Of a DNA stretch of 64,000 bases, positions 63,067 through 64,000 are shown piece after piece (position 1 is the stretch's first letter; each line of letters opens with the position of its first letter). The translations under genes were made by a program, and so were the position numbers. Source of the DNA: Asticcacaulis sp. MM231 (GTDB lineage Bacteria > Pseudomonadota > Alphaproteobacteria > Caulobacterales > Caulobacteraceae); contig NZ_OZ075108.1 of NCBI RefSeq assembly GCF_964186625.1, forward strand, positions 2,232,001-2,296,000. The letters are read 5' to 3'. The notes beneath the pieces are model-generated. The model saw nothing but the letters and a program-made list of their open reading frames with translations, was not told the DNA's origin and searched no databases.

Positions 63067-64000
63067 TTAATTTCGTAACTTTATGCTCTGACGAGCGGCA
63101 CGAATGGCCAACACCATGGCGGTGACCGCGAAGGCGCCCAGGCAATAGACCCAGGCGCGCCACAGGCCATAGCTGACCGTGCCGATGATCAGGAAGGATG
63201 TTGCCTGAGCCATCAGATAGGGGCGGAAGCGGGTGACGAGACTTGCTTCAACGATTGGGCGCGGTGCTTCATCGAGCGAGCGTAGCACATCGGTTTGCGG
63301 CGCTTCGGCCTCCACCGTCGCCTTCATGCCCCAGAACAGGCAGAACCAGAAGGCCGCCAGCACAAGCAGGCCGGGGATCCCCAGTTCAAGCCAGGCTTGC
63401 AGGGCCATGTTGTGCGGATGGTTCGGAATGGTGGCACCGAAGTGCCGTGACAATTCGTAGCCCAGCCCCCATATCGGTGTTTCCAGCGCGCGCTCGACCG
63501 TGAAGGTCCAGATGTCGATCCGCGCCGCCCATGACGGCAGGATGTCGGTCTTGATCTTTTCGGCCAGACCGTTGCGCATAATGGCCACGATAAACAGCGG
63601 GAACAGCAGCATGGGGATCAGGCTGACAAAGGCCGCCAAGCGTTCGGGGGCCAGCGCTTTCAGCGCACGCGGCCAGAATTTCACCGCGAAAAACACGATG
63701 GTCGAAGCGACCAGCGCGATAAGCTGTGCGTTGTTGTCACTGGTCAGCGCACCGGCGATGATCGCCACGGCCATAAAGCCAACGGTAACAGGACGACCGC
63801 GTGCCATTTCCATAAGGGCGAACGGCCAGAACATCATCAGCAGCACGCAGTTGGTATTCGACATGCCGACGATCAGCATGTTGTCGCGGCTGTGGAAATA
63901 GGCCGCGCTCAGGCTGCGGCGCAGGCCGAACTGGCTGATGGCTTCAATGAATTGCACAGCTGTCAGGGCCAGCAAAGCATAGGCAAAAATATGGAAGACC
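63067..64000 (-). CDS. O-antigen ligase/polymerase-like membrane protein (5' end outside the window)
   Basis: The frame is open to the window edge, giving at least 310 codons and lacking its N-terminus. Several membrane spans flank a periplasmic loop with the Wzy/WaaL-type signature H-P-H-N-M-A-L-Q-A-W-L-E-L-G-I-P-G-L-L. N-T-N-C-V-L-L-M-M-F-W-P-F-A-L lies earlier. Such proteins join or polymerise lipid-linked sugar units at the periplasmic face. A linker near E-A-P-Q-T-D-V-L-R-S-L-D-E precedes the last spans. Whether it acts on O-antigen, capsule or holdfast-type polysaccharide cannot be told. Confidence 0.78.
   Translation of the reverse strand, partial: VFHIFAYALLALTAVQFIEAISQFGLRRSLSAAYFHSRDNMLIVGMSNTNCVLLMMFWPFALMEMARGRPVTVGFMAVAIIAGALTSDNNAQLIALVASTIVFFAVKFWPRALKALAPERLAAFVSLIPMLLFPLFIVAIMRNGLAEKIKTDILPSWAARIDIWTFTVERALETPIWGLGYELSRHFGATIPNHPHNMALQAWLELGIPGLLVLAAFWFCLFWGMKATVEAEAPQTDVLRSLDEAPRPIVEASLVTRFRPYLMAQATSFLIIGTVSYGLWRAWVYCLGAFAVTAMVLAIRAARQSIKLRN

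Overview
The window reads as chromosome of an alphaproteobacterium of the Caulobacteraceae, most like Asticcacaulis or Caulobacter. This rests on protein content read by eye, not on a database search. The pointers are a TacA-type sigma-54 regulator, an aa3-type cytochrome oxidase subunit IV, a three-gene pnt transhydrogenase, COQ9, a class II DAHP synthase, an alphaproteobacterial S21, and a TonB receptor / SapC / cupin / tryptophan-halogenase block. The DNA is GC-rich and densely coding. I saw no rRNA, tRNA, CRISPR array or prophage, and one insertion sequence.

Layout. 1-6.6 kb: an anion porin and a sulfate ABC importer (two tandem binding proteins, CysT, CysW, CysA) closed by a strong terminator. 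6.7-8.5 kb: a Pit phosphate transporter behind a Pho-box-like repeat. 8.5-15.6 kb, minus strand: one 2380-codon gene made almost wholly of about 295 eight-residue repeats, the most unusual object here. 15.8-22.5 kb: an RND efflux operon (adaptor, pump, outer-membrane factor) with a divergent TetR regulator and a palindromic operator candidate between them. 22.8-32.2 kb: a large TonB-dependent receptor, SapC-like protein, JmjC-type cupin, flavin-dependent halogenase-like protein, Tat-exported lactonase-fold protein and a GPH sugar symporter, which looks like a nutrient (probably carbohydrate) uptake locus. 32.2-38.6 kb: TacA, oligoendopeptidase F, an intact IS701-family element with a CTAG duplication, and an amidohydrolase that probably followed pepF directly before the insertion.

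38.7-44.6 kb: cytochrome oxidase subunit IV, pntAA / NTF2-like gene / pntAB / pntB, two paralogous exported proteins and a membrane protein. 44.7-50.1 kb: thioesterase, ribosomal protein S21, COQ9, a Met/His-rich pair suggestive of copper handling, a YciI-like protein and purE-purK. 50.3-57.4 kb: a diguanylate cyclase, dGTPase, ErpA, exonuclease III, a pair of membrane-anchored paralogues, NnrU-like protein and a Gfo/Idh/MocA oxidoreductase. 57.5-64 kb: a DUF429-like protein, a YnfA-like protein, SDR, MATE transporter, a small unknown, a class II DAHP synthase carrying a one-base frameshift, and the 3' part of an O-antigen ligase/polymerase-like gene that runs off the window.

Functional links: sulfate and phosphate acquisition on the left, efflux and scavenging of an unknown substrate in the middle, and core energy, nucleotide, Fe-S and aromatic metabolism on the right. 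The repeat protein, the halogenase-type block, the NTF2-like gene inside pnt and the two paralogue pairs are the parts that ordinary annotation leaves unexplained.
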